Part shown: positions 1-7,530 of the stretch, piece by piece | Position numbering within the stretch: position 1 is the stretch's first letter | Layout of the letters: every line of letters starts with the position of its first letter | Assembly (NCBI RefSeq): GCF_027923765.1 | Contig: NZ_AP026709.1 | Location: 367,501-431,500, forward strand | Source: Pseudodesulfovibrio nedwellii | GTDB lineage: Bacteria > Desulfobacterota > Desulfovibrionia > Desulfovibrionales > Desulfovibrionaceae | DNA length: 64,000 nucleotides | Direction of reading: 5' to 3' | The notes under the pieces: generated by a model | What the model was told of the DNA's origin: nothing | Databases searched by the model: none | The model's input: the letters and a program-made list of their open reading frames with translations, nothing else | Position numbers and translations under genes: made by a program

Positions 1-175
<175 letters not shown>

Positions 176-243
176 CAACTTAATGGAATTCTCTCTTCCC
201 CTGTTTACTTATATATTTGAGTAGACATTACTCAACTCTTTTT

Positions 244-358
244 CTTGGTGCCCAAGGAGGAGGGGGTACACCCGGTCCCATTCCGAACCCGGTAGTTAAG
301 CCCTCCATCGCCGATGATACTGCATGGTAGCGTGTGGGAAAGTAGGTCGGTGCCAAGG
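244..358 (+). rRNA. rrf: 5S ribosomal RNA
   Basis: About 115 nt with the typical 5S core CCCATTCCGAACCCGG and GAAAGTAGGTCGGTGCC. The ends CTTGGTG and TGCCAAG pair as the terminal helix I. It lies about 70 nt after the 23S end, as expected for the last gene of an rRNA operon. Confidence 0.95.
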
Positions 359-368
359 ATCTTTTAAG

Positions 369-400
369 AAAAGCCCTGATTCATATGAATCAGGGCTTTT
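369..400 (+). terminator. rRNA operon intrinsic terminator
   Basis: A perfect 32-nt palindrome with arms AAAAGCCCTGATTCAT and its exact complement, ending in TTTT, begins 10 nt after 5S rRNA. This is the end of the rRNA operon. From here to about 550 I see no gene. Confidence 0.9.
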
Positions 401-552
401 CTGCGTTCTCAACTCAACATGCGAAAACCAAAGTTGACCATCCCGGCCAGATCAATCAAGACTTTATCATTGTTTCCGGCCACCAATTCCCAGCCCGCAC
501 TCAAATTGTTTCTCGAATGTGCACACCTGGTGGTTTCAGATAAAAACAATCA

Positions 553-581
553 TTGTCACTGACGTTTTTGTTTGGGATACT
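553..581 (+). promoter_or_regulatory. Candidate sigma-70 promoter of the TetR-type gene
   Basis: TTGTCA at 553-558 and GATACT at 576-581 are separated by 17 bases. A start of transcription near 588 would leave a leader of about 15 to 28 nt before the TetR-family gene. It is pattern evidence only. Confidence 0.5.
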
Positions 582-603
582 GCTGTGAGAAAATTATCGT
601 TGT

Positions 604-1251
604 ATGGGAGTTGATGTGGTTGATATAAAAGTTATCCCTAAAGTCATACCTATTCGAAATAAAGAGCTCACAAAGAAACGTTTGATAACGGCTGTCGGGA
701 AGGTTGTGTCAGAAGTTGGTTTTCAGCAATTGGGGGTCAATCTCGTAGCTCGTGAAGCTGGTGTTGATAAGAAATTAATTTATCGATATTTTTCAGGATT
801 ACGTGGTCTGATGGCTGCATACAGTGAGACTGTTGATTTTTGGCCGACAGCAGAAGAATTGTTGGGTGATAACAAGGCTCGCCTCAAAGAAATGTCGTCA
901 CATGAATTGATGTCTTTGTTCTTTAAGCGCTATTTGAAGGCTATTTTGCGACGCCCACACACACTTGAAATTTTGGCATGGGAGGCACTCGAGAGAAATG
1001 AGCTGACCAAAGTTTTGGAAGAGGTGCGTGTTAAGACTGCGCTGGAGTTTTTTGAAATGATGGAGCAGGAACCACCGCGGGATGTTGATCTGACCGCATT
1101 GGTGCTTGTTATGGCCGGTGCTGTGAATTTCCTTGCTGTTCGTTCACGGATTCATCAAAGTCTCGGTGGAGTAGATTTACAATCCGATGCAGGATGGAAG
1201 CGTATTGAAGAGACGATGGACCTTATTTTTGCAAGGACACTGGGAAAATAG
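604..1251 (+). CDS. TetR/AcrR-family transcriptional regulator
   Basis: A 215-residue protein of the usual TetR length. The N-terminal helix-turn-helix spans about residues 20-65 and includes GVNLVAREAGVDKKLIYRYF, the family's recognition-helix region. The C-terminal ligand and dimer domain is helical and not assignable to a ligand class. ATG 604 has no good ribosome site. GGAG at 607-610 followed by GTG at 616 (codon 5) fits better, so the true product may be four residues shorter. No obvious divergent target gene adjoins it, so its regulon is unknown. It converges with the MucR-like gene. Confidence 0.88.
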   Translation: MGVDVVDIKVIPKVIPIRNKELTKKRLITAVGKVVSEVGFQQLGVNLVAREAGVDKKLIYRYFSGLRGLMAAYSETVDFWPTAEELLGDNKARLKEMSSHELMSLFFKRYLKAILRRPHTLEILAWEALERNELTKVLEEVRVKTALEFFEMMEQEPPRDVDLTALVLVMAGAVNFLAVRSRIHQSLGGVDLQSDAGWKRIEETMDLIFARTLGK

Positions 1252-1252
1252 A

Positions 1253-1281
1253 AAAGCCCGTGAATTGATTTCTCGGGCTTT
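1253..1281. terminator. Terminator between convergent TetR and MucR-like genes
   Basis: The arms AAAGCCCG and CGGGCTTT enclose a 13-nt loop just after the TetR stop codon. The A- and T-rich flanks on both sides allow use from either strand, though the T-run for the minus strand is the better one. Confidence 0.7.
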
Positions 1282-1312
1282 AAATAATATGAAATTTGAA
1301 ATAACGTTTAAA

Positions 1313-1705
1313 TTATTTGTTTTTTCCTCGTTTAGTCCACAGTTTCATTTCTTTCATTTTTTTGCGACGTTCTCGTTGAAGAGATTTGCATACTAACGGT
1401 AATTTTTTCTTATACCCAAATTTTTCTCTGTATTCTTCAGGAGTCAGGTCGTGACTGGAAAGATGTTTTTTAGTAATTACTTTGAACGTTTTTCCGCAAA
1501 CACAGCAGAGGATGGATTTTTCCCTGATAGCTTTTTTGGGGTCAACTACTGCTGAGTCGGCTGTTGAAATATTTTCACCGTCTGCGATTGCCTTGATGCC
1601 CGCTGCAAGTTTTTGAACCATGGAAGTTATTTCATCTTCCGTCATTGTACGAACACCGGCTTGGGCTTTTACGATTTCCAGCGCCTCTTTTAGATAATCT
1701 TCCAT
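1313..1705 (-). CDS. MucR/Ros-family zinc-finger transcriptional regulator
   Basis: A 130-residue regulator with the Ros/MucR C2H2-type finger near residues 66-84 (CCVCGKTFK followed by KKHLSSH) and the family tail LTPEEYREKFGYK. The basic C-terminal end (RERRKKMKEMKLWTKRGKNK) suits DNA contact. Family members bind AT-rich DNA as global repressors of exopolysaccharide, motility and virulence genes. The start at 1705 (MEDYLKEALEIV) follows AAGGAGC with 5-nt spacing. A longer reading frame back to 1777 has no such site. It reads toward the TetR gene and is apparently monocistronic. Confidence 0.9.
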   Translation of the reverse strand: MEDYLKEALEIVKAQAGVRTMTEDEITSMVQKLAAGIKAIADGENISTADSAVVDPKKAIREKSILCCVCGKTFKVITKKHLSSHDLTPEEYREKFGYKKKLPLVCKSLQRERRKKMKEMKLWTKRGKNK

Positions 1706-1929
1706 GTGTAGCTCCTTGATATACATATAGAATATATTGTGTCGGGTATGTTGTAAAGGATGTAGTGAAATCCACATCTAAAAAATATTAACAGAGCAAT
1801 AATACAAGGTATAAAGTTTGGCTTGTCAAGAAGAATGGGTATATTACTATTGGCAAAAGACTCTATTAGCTCAGATATAATGAAGTTTTATCAAGATGTC
1901 ATAGTTTGCAAATTCGGAGAGACAACACC

Positions 1930-1958
1930 TTGATTCTGGTGTCCGGGTAACGTATGTT
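1930..1958 (+). promoter_or_regulatory. Candidate promoter with operator-like inverted repeat
   Basis: TTGATT (1930-1935), a 17-base spacer and TATGTT (1953-1958) precede the gene at 2011. The arms ACACC (1925-1929) and GGTGT (1938-1942) flank the -35 box, which is a typical place for a repressor site. The rest of the 1706-2010 gap holds AT-rich sequence with no further recognisable feature. Confidence 0.4.
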
Positions 1959-2010
1959 GTAATGTACAATTTAAGAGATTGGATAATAAAGCATCAATGG
2001 AGAAGGTCTT

Positions 2011-2463
2011 ATGGATTCTGAAGACAATAAAGTCCACAAGTTGGAAACGGTTCAAACTACTGACGATGCTGCTGAGGAAGCAGTTCAGTCTGATGAACCG
2101 ACTGCCAGTATGGTTGAGGCAAACAGAGATATGAGCAAAGTTGCGATTATTGTGTCGCTACTGGTTGGTGTCTTATTGATTATTTTTTTCTTTGGTATGA
2201 ACCGGAATATTGCTGGTTTAACCGATGAAGTGAAGAGTCTTGGTCTACTGCGCGATGATGTTTCCAGCCTTGATAACCGTATGGTTGATATGGAGAAGGG
2301 GATTCCTGTTCAAATTAAGAAGATGATTGCGCATGATATGGTTAATGAAATGGCCATGAAGGCCGCTTATCTTGGGAACACTATGGATGATGAATTGATG
2401 CGTAATAAGATGCAGGCTGTCTTGAATACGCTTAAGGAAGTACGAGCTGGTCTCGAAGAATAA
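2011..2463 (+). CDS. Hypothetical single-pass membrane protein
   Basis: I do not recognise a family. The 150-residue product has an acidic N-terminus (residues 1-40), one strongly hydrophobic segment at about 44-64 (VAIIVSLLVGVLLIIFFFG) and a C-terminal half with heptad-like spacing of Leu, Val and Met that suggests a coiled coil on the other side of the membrane. A ribosome site GGAGAAGG precedes the ATG. A strong terminator follows, so it is probably transcribed alone. No enzyme motif is visible. A structural or scaffold role is only a guess. Confidence 0.7.
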   Translation: MDSEDNKVHKLETVQTTDDAAEEAVQSDEPTASMVEANRDMSKVAIIVSLLVGVLLIIFFFGMNRNIAGLTDEVKSLGLLRDDVSSLDNRMVDMEKGIPVQIKKMIAHDMVNEMAMKAAYLGNTMDDELMRNKMQAVLNTLKEVRAGLEE

Positions 2464-2487
2464 TTCTTTTTGTTATAGATTATGTTG

Positions 2488-2518
2488 AGCGCACCGGGGT
2501 TCCCGGGGCGCTTTTTTT
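2488..2518 (+). terminator. Intrinsic terminator after the membrane protein gene
   Basis: AGCGC and CCGGG pair with CCCGG and GCGCT with one mismatch between the two helices, followed by a run of seven T. Confidence 0.85.
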
Positions 2519-2549
2519 GTCTCTATAGTTGATCTCCTTTTTGTTCGGA

Positions 2550-2609
2550 GTTGTTCATAGCTGTTTAAAATTTCCTTGACATGATGTTTTTTTTTGCATT
2601 ATGAACAAC
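2550..2609 (+). promoter_or_regulatory. Promoter of the MerR-like gene flanked by a perfect inverted repeat
   Basis: GTTGTTCATA at 2550-2559 is the exact reverse complement of TATGAACAAC at 2600-2609. Between them lies TTGACA (2576-2581), with a weak -10 (CATTAT 2597-2602 or the overlapping TTATGA) at its right edge. A further copy of TTGTTC is at 2541-2546. Outer arms GTTGATC (2528-2534) and GATCAAC (2622-2628) are centred on almost the same point. This looks like an autoregulatory operator that places two bound dimers across the promoter. That reading is inference. Confidence 0.5.
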
Positions 2610-2642
2610 ATGAAGAGCAGTGATCAACAAGGTGTTGGGCGT

Positions 2643-3530
2643 ATGAATAAGAAATTTATTAGTTTGCGAGAAGTTGGTCGGCAGTTAAACATACCGCCGT
2701 CAACTATCGTCTATTATAAAGATAAGTTTGAAAAATATATCCCATCAGAAGGCGGGGAAGGTCGTCGTCCCCGGTACCCCATTGAAGTCTTGGAAATCTT
2801 CAGGAGGATTCGCACAATGTTCAATGACAACTGGTCTACTGAACAAATTGAAAGAGAATTAGCTCTCAAATTCAGTGTGTTAATGAGTGATCAACAGTCT
2901 GATCAGTCATTTGATCAAGTAACGTCCTCGAAAGAGATTGTTGAGCTTGCTGGTGTACTGTCTCGTATGTCTGATGTGCTTGATAATCAGTCTCTTTTTC
3001 AGAGTGAGATACGGTCTCTTCGTGATGAAGTGGCTGCTTTGAGAGAAGGGCGGGGTGAGTGGGAGCGAGCGCAGCAGGTTGAGCTTGAATCTTTACGAAC
3101 GGAGCTTGTGTCTTTAAGGCGTCGTTTCTCGGGGCGTGGTGACGCCGGCGGGATTGATTTCCCTCCAGCCGACTTTCTTGCCAGTCCGCTCGTCATAGCA
3201 TCTGGTGGAGAGTTCTTAGGCGTGCAAGGGAAGGGTAAAAAAGCTTTTTCGTTGGAAGATTTTGTTCATTTGATTGAGCGTAAAGAATCGGATCACGTTG
3301 GGGTTGAAACTTCTTGGAGACAGCAGGATGCCCATTGGGTGCTTGTTGTTCGAACCGAAGATGCAGAGACAGGGCGTGAGCAGGCTGTCGTTTTAGTTGC
3401 CAAGAAAACCATAACGCCCAGTAAGAATACCGTTACTGAAATTATACGATTGAATATTGATGGGAATGATGCCCCTGATGCACTGTTGTTAACGCTTTTC
3501 AGGCAGTTAAGGATGGTGTTTAATGGCTAG
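2643..3530 (+). CDS. MerR-family helix-turn-helix regulator with coiled coil
   Basis: The N-terminal MerR winged helix is at about residues 5-75 (ISLREVGRQLNIPPSTIVYY, then RRPRYP and IEVLEIFRRI). A long heptad segment follows at about 115-165, then a C-terminal alpha/beta domain I cannot assign. No effector-binding Cys cluster is seen. An in-frame ATG at 2601 would lie inside the likely promoter, so I prefer ATG 2643, which follows AAGGTG with 8-nt spacing and gives 295 residues. The inverted repeat around its promoter suggests that it controls itself. Confidence 0.75.
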   Translation: MNKKFISLREVGRQLNIPPSTIVYYKDKFEKYIPSEGGEGRRPRYPIEVLEIFRRIRTMFNDNWSTEQIERELALKFSVLMSDQQSDQSFDQVTSSKEIVELAGVLSRMSDVLDNQSLFQSEIRSLRDEVAALREGRGEWERAQQVELESLRTELVSLRRRFSGRGDAGGIDFPPADFLASPLVIASGGEFLGVQGKGKKAFSLEDFVHLIERKESDHVGVETSWRQQDAHWVLVVRTEDAETGREQAVVLVAKKTITPSKNTVTEIIRLNIDGNDAPDALLLTLFRQLRMVFNG

Positions 3531-3566
3531 TTCCTAATTTTATTTAATGATATTCTAGAAAAACTC

Positions 3567-3595
3567 TTGATTCCTTTGGCCGTATTGCTTATATA
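3567..3595 (+). promoter_or_regulatory. Candidate sigma-70 promoter
   Basis: TTGATT (3567-3572), exactly 17 bases, then TATATA (3590-3595), about 60 nt upstream of the small gene at 3654. Confidence 0.5.
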
Positions 3596-3653
3596 GCTAC
3601 TGCTAAATAAACCATAGGTTGTATGTTTCGTCGGTTCATTTGGAGGAGATGGT

Positions 3654-4082
3654 ATGCCCCAGGTCGCAGCAAGAATTACACATGATCAGGAAAAATGGCT
3701 CAAGGACTACTTCAAGACCAAGAGTGCTGGTGCTGAATTCATCCTGCCGTGGGCTGTGGATGTATTTTTCAAATCCATCCGCAATGTCTCCAGTGATTTT
3801 TCGGTAGCCGAGCTGAAGACAATCTTGGAATCACATAAGGAAGTAAAACTCCTGCCAAATCAGTCGAAGCAGGCTTACCTTCTTCTTCGGGTTGAAGAGG
3901 CTTGTGATGAACACAATGTTCATATTCAGCATGGCGCGAGTAAGTCCAATCTTGAAGTCAAATTACGCAGATTGACGGATCTTCAGGCAACCGCCCTCAT
4001 GATTTGGGCAACGGCGTATTGGGTCAGTAAGGCCTGGAACGGCGTTTCTGTAGAGGACTACGTTAAGTTGTCTTGCGGCTAG
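3654..4082 (+). CDS. Hypothetical protein, 142 residues
   Basis: I do not recognise it. The product is soluble and mixed alpha/beta by appearance, with no signal peptide, membrane segment or metal-binding cluster. ATG 3654 follows GGAGGAG closely. It sits alone between its own promoter-like sequence and a short terminator, ahead of the thiamine gene. Residues 5-40 (ITHDQEKWLKDYF, then ILPWAVDVFFKSI) resemble the way small DNA-binding or antitoxin-like proteins begin, but this is too weak to name a function. Confidence 0.65.
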   Translation: MPQVAARITHDQEKWLKDYFKTKSAGAEFILPWAVDVFFKSIRNVSSDFSVAELKTILESHKEVKLLPNQSKQAYLLLRVEEACDEHNVHIQHGASKSNLEVKLRRLTDLQATALMIWATAYWVSKAWNGVSVEDYVKLSCG

Positions 4083-4086
4083 GATA

Positions 4087-4112
4087 GGGCCTTCGGGCCA
4101 CTTTGCTTTTTT
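4087..4112 (+). terminator. Short terminator-like hairpin with TTCG loop
   Basis: GGCC-TTCG-GGCC just after the stop at 4082, then TTTTTT at 4107-4112. The stem is short but is capped by the very stable TTCG tetraloop. Confidence 0.5.
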
Positions 4113-4126
4113 CTTGATGCGATTGT

Positions 4127-4165
4127 CCCGCTCAGGTGGTATTGCCTGCGGGTGATCGTTTTTTT
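4127..4165 (+). promoter_or_regulatory. Second hairpin plus T-run in the thiD leader
   Basis: CCCGC (4127-4131) pairs with GCGGG (4148-4152) and AGG (4134-4136) with CCT (4145-4147). Seven T follow at 4159-4165, directly ahead of the ribosome site TGGAGG at 4171. It could be a back-up terminator or an attenuator for the thiamine gene. I found no TPP riboswitch core (CTGAGA) here. Confidence 0.35.
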
Positions 4166-4182
4166 GTTTTTGGAGGTTTATT

Positions 4183-5562
4183 GTGGATCGACTCCCATGC
4201 ATCCTGACTATTGCCGGATCTGATTCCGGTGGTGGAGCTGGTATTCAAGCGGACCTCAAGGCTATAACCATGCTTGGAGGTTACGGGGCGAGCGTCATTA
4301 CTGCGTTAACAGCTCAGAACACCAAGGCTGTTACCGGTATTCATGCGCCTTCGGCCAAATTTGTCGGCCAACAGCTTTCGACAGTTCTTGAAGATATTAC
4401 GGTGGATGCCGCCAAAACAGGAATGTTGTTTTCTGCGCCTATAATCGAAGTGATTGCCTCCCGATTGGTTGATCGTAATTTCCCTTTGGTTGTTGATCCT
4501 GTTTGCGTGTCTACGTCGGGTGCGAAGCTTTTGAAGGATGAAGCCGTAGAGGCCATGGTCGAGTTGATGTTTCCTTTGGCAGACGTGTTGACGCCCAATC
4601 TGCCTGAGGCAGAGCTTTTTACCGGGATGTCCATTAAGAGTCGGGAAGATGTTTTTGCTGCTGCAAAGATTTTAATGGATATGGGGCCGAAGTCTTTGCT
4701 TATCAAAGGTGGGCATGCGGATTCTTTTGCTGTCACTGATTGGTTTTTCGCATCTGGCTTAGAGCCTATTCCTCTGATGCAGCATCGAGTTGATACCGAG
4801 TGTACACATGGAACCGGATGTACTTTGTCGGCAGCGATTGCGACTGGGCTTGGGCAGGGATTGGACCCTGTTGCCGCCATTGTCCGTGCTCAGGAATATT
4901 TGAATTTTGCCTTGCGTGCAGGATTTAGGGTCGGAGAAGGTGGCGGTCCGCCTAACCATGCGGCTCCCTGGTTGAAAGAGCGAGCACGGCAGGGCGTTAT
5001 GTCTCAAGTGGATGTTTTTGCGCGAAAACTGGCTGCGGCTGAAGGGGCGCAGAAGATGTTTTCGCGGAGGCGGGGCAACGTGGCCGTGGCTCTGCCGTTT
5101 GCGGATAACCGCGCTGAAGTGGCCGGTTTATCCGGTGGTTTCTTTTCGATGGCGAATGGAAGAATTGCTGTGGTTGGTTATCCTGAATTTGGGGCATCTT
5201 TTCGTACAGCATCTGCGCTTTTGGCCGCTCGTAGATTGCGTCCCGAATTAGGGGCTGCAGTTGTCTTGAGCGGGCAGCCAACCCTTGTGTCTGCCTTTGA
5301 GAAGGCCGGAGTGGAAATTGTATGGTTGGATCAAGGGCGTAAGCCCGATTATATAAAGGTTGAAGATGGAGGACTGGAAGAATGGGGGGCCTTTGAGATT
5401 CTTAAGGAGCATGCAGTTCCAGAGACTGTCGATGGCATGGGTGACCCCGGCGGCATAGGACGTGAGCCTGCGGTGTATGTCTGGGCTTCGGACATCGACG
5501 CGCTTGTGATTTTGTTGCGGAAAATTGCAGAATCCATATCGTCTTTTCCTGAAGATGAGTAG
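4183..5562 (+). CDS. thiD: Bifunctional HMP/HMP-P kinase fused to ThiN-like thiamine-phosphate synthase domain
   Basis: Residues 1 to about 268 form ThiD, which phosphorylates hydroxymethylpyrimidine and its monophosphate for thiamine synthesis: TIAGSDSGGGAGIQADLK near the N-terminus, the VDPVCVSTSG stretch, and the anion-hole motif GTGCTLSAA near 207. Residues of about 270-459 form a second domain resembling ThiN, the thiamine-phosphate synthase found fused to ThiD in archaea and some bacteria (GYPEFGASFRTAS, then GGIGREPAVYVWA near the end). The start is GTG 4183 with TGGAGG 6 nt upstream. At 459 residues it is much longer than single-domain ThiD (about 265). The fused domain could replace ThiE in this strain. 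Confidence 0.9.
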   Translation: MDRLPCILTIAGSDSGGGAGIQADLKAITMLGGYGASVITALTAQNTKAVTGIHAPSAKFVGQQLSTVLEDITVDAAKTGMLFSAPIIEVIASRLVDRNFPLVVDPVCVSTSGAKLLKDEAVEAMVELMFPLADVLTPNLPEAELFTGMSIKSREDVFAAAKILMDMGPKSLLIKGGHADSFAVTDWFFASGLEPIPLMQHRVDTECTHGTGCTLSAAIATGLGQGLDPVAAIVRAQEYLNFALRAGFRVGEGGGPPNHAAPWLKERARQGVMSQVDVFARKLAAAEGAQKMFSRRRGNVAVALPFADNRAEVAGLSGGFFSMANGRIAVVGYPEFGASFRTASALLAARRLRPELGAAVVLSGQPTLVSAFEKAGVEIVWLDQGRKPDYIKVEDGGLEEWGAFEILKEHAVPETVDGMGDPGGIGREPAVYVWASDIDALVILLRKIAESISSFPEDE

Positions 5563-5589
5563 ATTTTGGCATTTCTTCAGTCTGTAAGG

Positions 5590-5617
5590 TTGACATATCT
5601 CGAGGAGCTTGCTTAAT
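5590..5617 (+). promoter_or_regulatory. Promoter of tRNA-Leu
   Basis: A perfect TTGACA (5590-5595), 16 bases, then CTTAAT (5612-5617), ending 15 nt before the mature 5' end of the tRNA. Confidence 0.65.
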
Positions 5618-5632
5618 AAGCACGTTCTTTTC

Positions 5633-5718
5633 GCGGGCGTGGCGGAATTGGTAAACGCGCCAGATTTAGGATCTGGTACCTCTTCGGTTTGGGGGTTCGA
5701 GTCCCTCCGCCCGCACCA
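5633..5718 (+). tRNA. tRNA-Leu (anticodon UAG)
   Basis: The 86-nt gene includes an encoded CCA (5716-5718). The acceptor arms GCGGGCG (5633-5639) and CGCCCGC (5708-5714) pair fully. The anticodon stem CCAGA/TCTGG encloses the loop TTTAGGA with TAG at 5667-5669. The long variable arm and the D-loop GGTAAACG are those of class II leucine tRNA. The T-arm is GGGGGTTCGAGTCCC. It lies directly ahead of tig. I see no duplicated 3' end nearby that would mark an integrated element. Confidence 0.96.
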
Positions 5719-5767
5719 AAAAAGCCATATTACTTGTCTTGCAAGACGTTTCAGGAGGATACATTTC

Positions 5768-7249
5768 ATGGAATACAATGTCGAAGAACTCTCGCCGGTA
5801 AAACGGAAAATTTCGGTTGAAGTCCCCGCAGAAGAGGCTAACGCAGCTATTTCTACGGCAATTGCCCTGTATCGTATGCAGGCTGATGTTAAAGGATTTC
5901 GTAAAGGTAAGGTCCCGTCCACGATCGTCGAGTCCAAGTATCGTAAACAGATTTACGGTGAAGCCACTACTGATTTGATCAATTATCAGATCAATGAAAT
6001 TATGAGTGGTTTGTCCATTCAGCCTATGTCCCGTATCGATGTCGATGCCAAGGAATTGGCTCGTGACGAAGATTTTTCGTATTCTATTGAATTTGAGGTT
6101 GCTCCCAAGTTGGATCTGCCCAATTATAAAGGATTGAAGGTCGAGGAATTGGACGTTGTCGTTGGCGACGAAGAAGTTGCTGAAGTCGAATCCCGTATCC
6201 TGGCGAACAATGCTGAAGTGAAGGTCCTCGAGGATGTTCGCAATGCCAAGGATGGCGAAGTCGTTTCCGTGAGCTTTGGTGCGTATCAGGGCGACCAGAT
6301 CGTCGAAGGCATCCAGGCTGAAAATTTTGATTTGGTTCTGGGCGACAATCAGGCTCTGCCCGAGTTTGAAGACATGCTCAAAACTTTGACCACTGGTGAA
6401 TCCGGTGAGACCGATGTCACTTTTCCGGCCGACTTCATCAACGAGAACTTGGCTGGTCAGACCGTGACCATGAAGGCCAAGTTGCACGCTATCAAGGAAC
6501 GTATCACTCCCGAAATGAGTGACTCCGTTGCCCAGAAGGCCGGATTCAAGGATGTTGATACCATGCGTACCGGTATTCGTGAGTCTTACGCTTCCCAGCG
6601 CAAGCAGATGAACCAGTCCAAGGCACAGTCCGAATTGCTTGCCAACATCATTAGTGAGATCAAGGACTTCCCGTTGCCGCCGGCCATGGTTGAGGATCGT
6701 ATTGATCGTCTGATTCAGGATCTCGAATACAAATTGGATCGGCAGGGCAAAGGTTTCCAATCTTTGGGAAAAACTCCTGAAGAATTACGTGGTGATTTCC
6801 GCGAAGAAGCTGAATCCACTGTTCGTACTGAAATCTTCCTGCTGGCTGTTGCCAACGAAGAGTCTCTGGAAATTTCCCCCGAGGAGATCGAATCCACTCT
6901 GACCCAGTTGGCCATGCAGACTCGTCAGCCCCTGCATGATCTCAAAAAGTATTATGAGGATAACAACCTCATTGTGCCACTGAAGGATCGTTTGTTGTGC
7001 GATAAGGCTTCCGAGTTGATTTACGACGCAGCAGAAGTCAAAATGATCGCAGCACCGACCGAAGGGAAAAAAGCTCCTGCAAAGAAAGCCGCTTCGAAAG
7101 AGAGTGCTTCGATACAGTTTGAGAACAAGGCTGAAGCTGTTGAGTGGGCAGTTGCCAACCTCGGCCTCAAGGAGTCCACAGCCAAGGGATATTCTTTGGC
7201 TAAGCTTCAGGAACGCGCTGAGAAGTTCCAGGCTGAAAAGGACGCGTAG
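5768..7249 (+). CDS. tig: Trigger factor (ribosome-associated chaperone, PPIase)
   Basis: A 493-residue chaperone that binds the ribosome exit tunnel and guards nascent chains. The N-terminal domain has the ribosome-binding signature GFRKGKVP (about residues 43-50). An FKBP-like PPIase domain lies near 150-245 (GEVVSVSFGAY, then LPEFEDML), and the helical arms follow. Start ATG 5768 follows AGGAGG. A reading frame further upstream runs through the tRNA and is not real. The family norm is about 430-450 residues. Here a Lys/Ala-rich linker (from about 432) and some 50 further residues extend the C-terminus. It begins the tig-clpP-clpX-lon block. Confidence 0.97.
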   Translation: MEYNVEELSPVKRKISVEVPAEEANAAISTAIALYRMQADVKGFRKGKVPSTIVESKYRKQIYGEATTDLINYQINEIMSGLSIQPMSRIDVDAKELARDEDFSYSIEFEVAPKLDLPNYKGLKVEELDVVVGDEEVAEVESRILANNAEVKVLEDVRNAKDGEVVSVSFGAYQGDQIVEGIQAENFDLVLGDNQALPEFEDMLKTLTTGESGETDVTFPADFINENLAGQTVTMKAKLHAIKERITPEMSDSVAQKAGFKDVDTMRTGIRESYASQRKQMNQSKAQSELLANIISEIKDFPLPPAMVEDRIDRLIQDLEYKLDRQGKGFQSLGKTPEELRGDFREEAESTVRTEIFLLAVANEESLEISPEEIESTLTQLAMQTRQPLHDLKKYYEDNNLIVPLKDRLLCDKASELIYDAAEVKMIAAPTEGKKAPAKKAASKESASIQFENKAEAVEWAVANLGLKESTAKGYSLAKLQERAEKFQAEKDA

Positions 7250-7279
7250 AGAATTCGTTTCTCCGCATAGAATGAAATG

Positions 7280-7315
7280 CGGCGACCCGGATTTGTCCGG
7301 GTCGCCGTTTTTTTT
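7280..7315 (+). terminator. Strong intrinsic terminator of tig
   Basis: A perfect 12-bp stem CGGCGACCCGGA/TCCGGGTCGCCG with a TTTG loop and eight T. It separates tig from clpP, so clpPX needs its own promoter. Confidence 0.95.
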
Positions 7316-7326
7316 GGTGTTTGCCC

Positions 7327-7354
7327 TTGACCTTGGCGACGCAATACCTATTTG
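7327..7354 (+). promoter_or_regulatory. Candidate clpP promoter and structured leader
   Basis: TTGACC (7327-7332), 16 bases and TATTTG (7349-7354). The remaining leader up to 7530 holds two inverted repeats: TTTCCCC with GGGGAAA (about 7377-7400) and TGACC-N6-GGTCA (about 7437-7452). I see no clear sigma-32 promoter or CIRCE element. Confidence 0.35.
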
Positions 7355-7530
7355 GTCCAAGGCTTAAGGCAGAAGTTTCCCCTTGTCCTAACTGGGGAAA
7401 TATTTCATACTGAACTCACGCTAAAAAGGGCGGAAATGACCGTTGAAGGTCAGTCCGAGCGCAAATGAGATCCTCATATTTTCGCATTCGCCGTCCGATA
7501 ACCTGATAAGTTCCCGAGAAGGAGATGTTC

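Noticed and set aside
4083-4182. TPP riboswitch before the thiamine gene
   Set aside because: The CTGAGA core and the partner helices are missing; only two simple hairpins are present.
5633-5718. tRNA-Leu as attachment site of a mobile element
   Set aside because: There is no integrase gene and no repeat of the tRNA 3' end in the window; flanking genes are core.
5666-6760. Long open frame (364 codons) on the minus strand opposite tig
   Set aside because: It runs antisense through the tRNA and trigger factor, has no ribosome site or family features, and tig itself is unmistakable.
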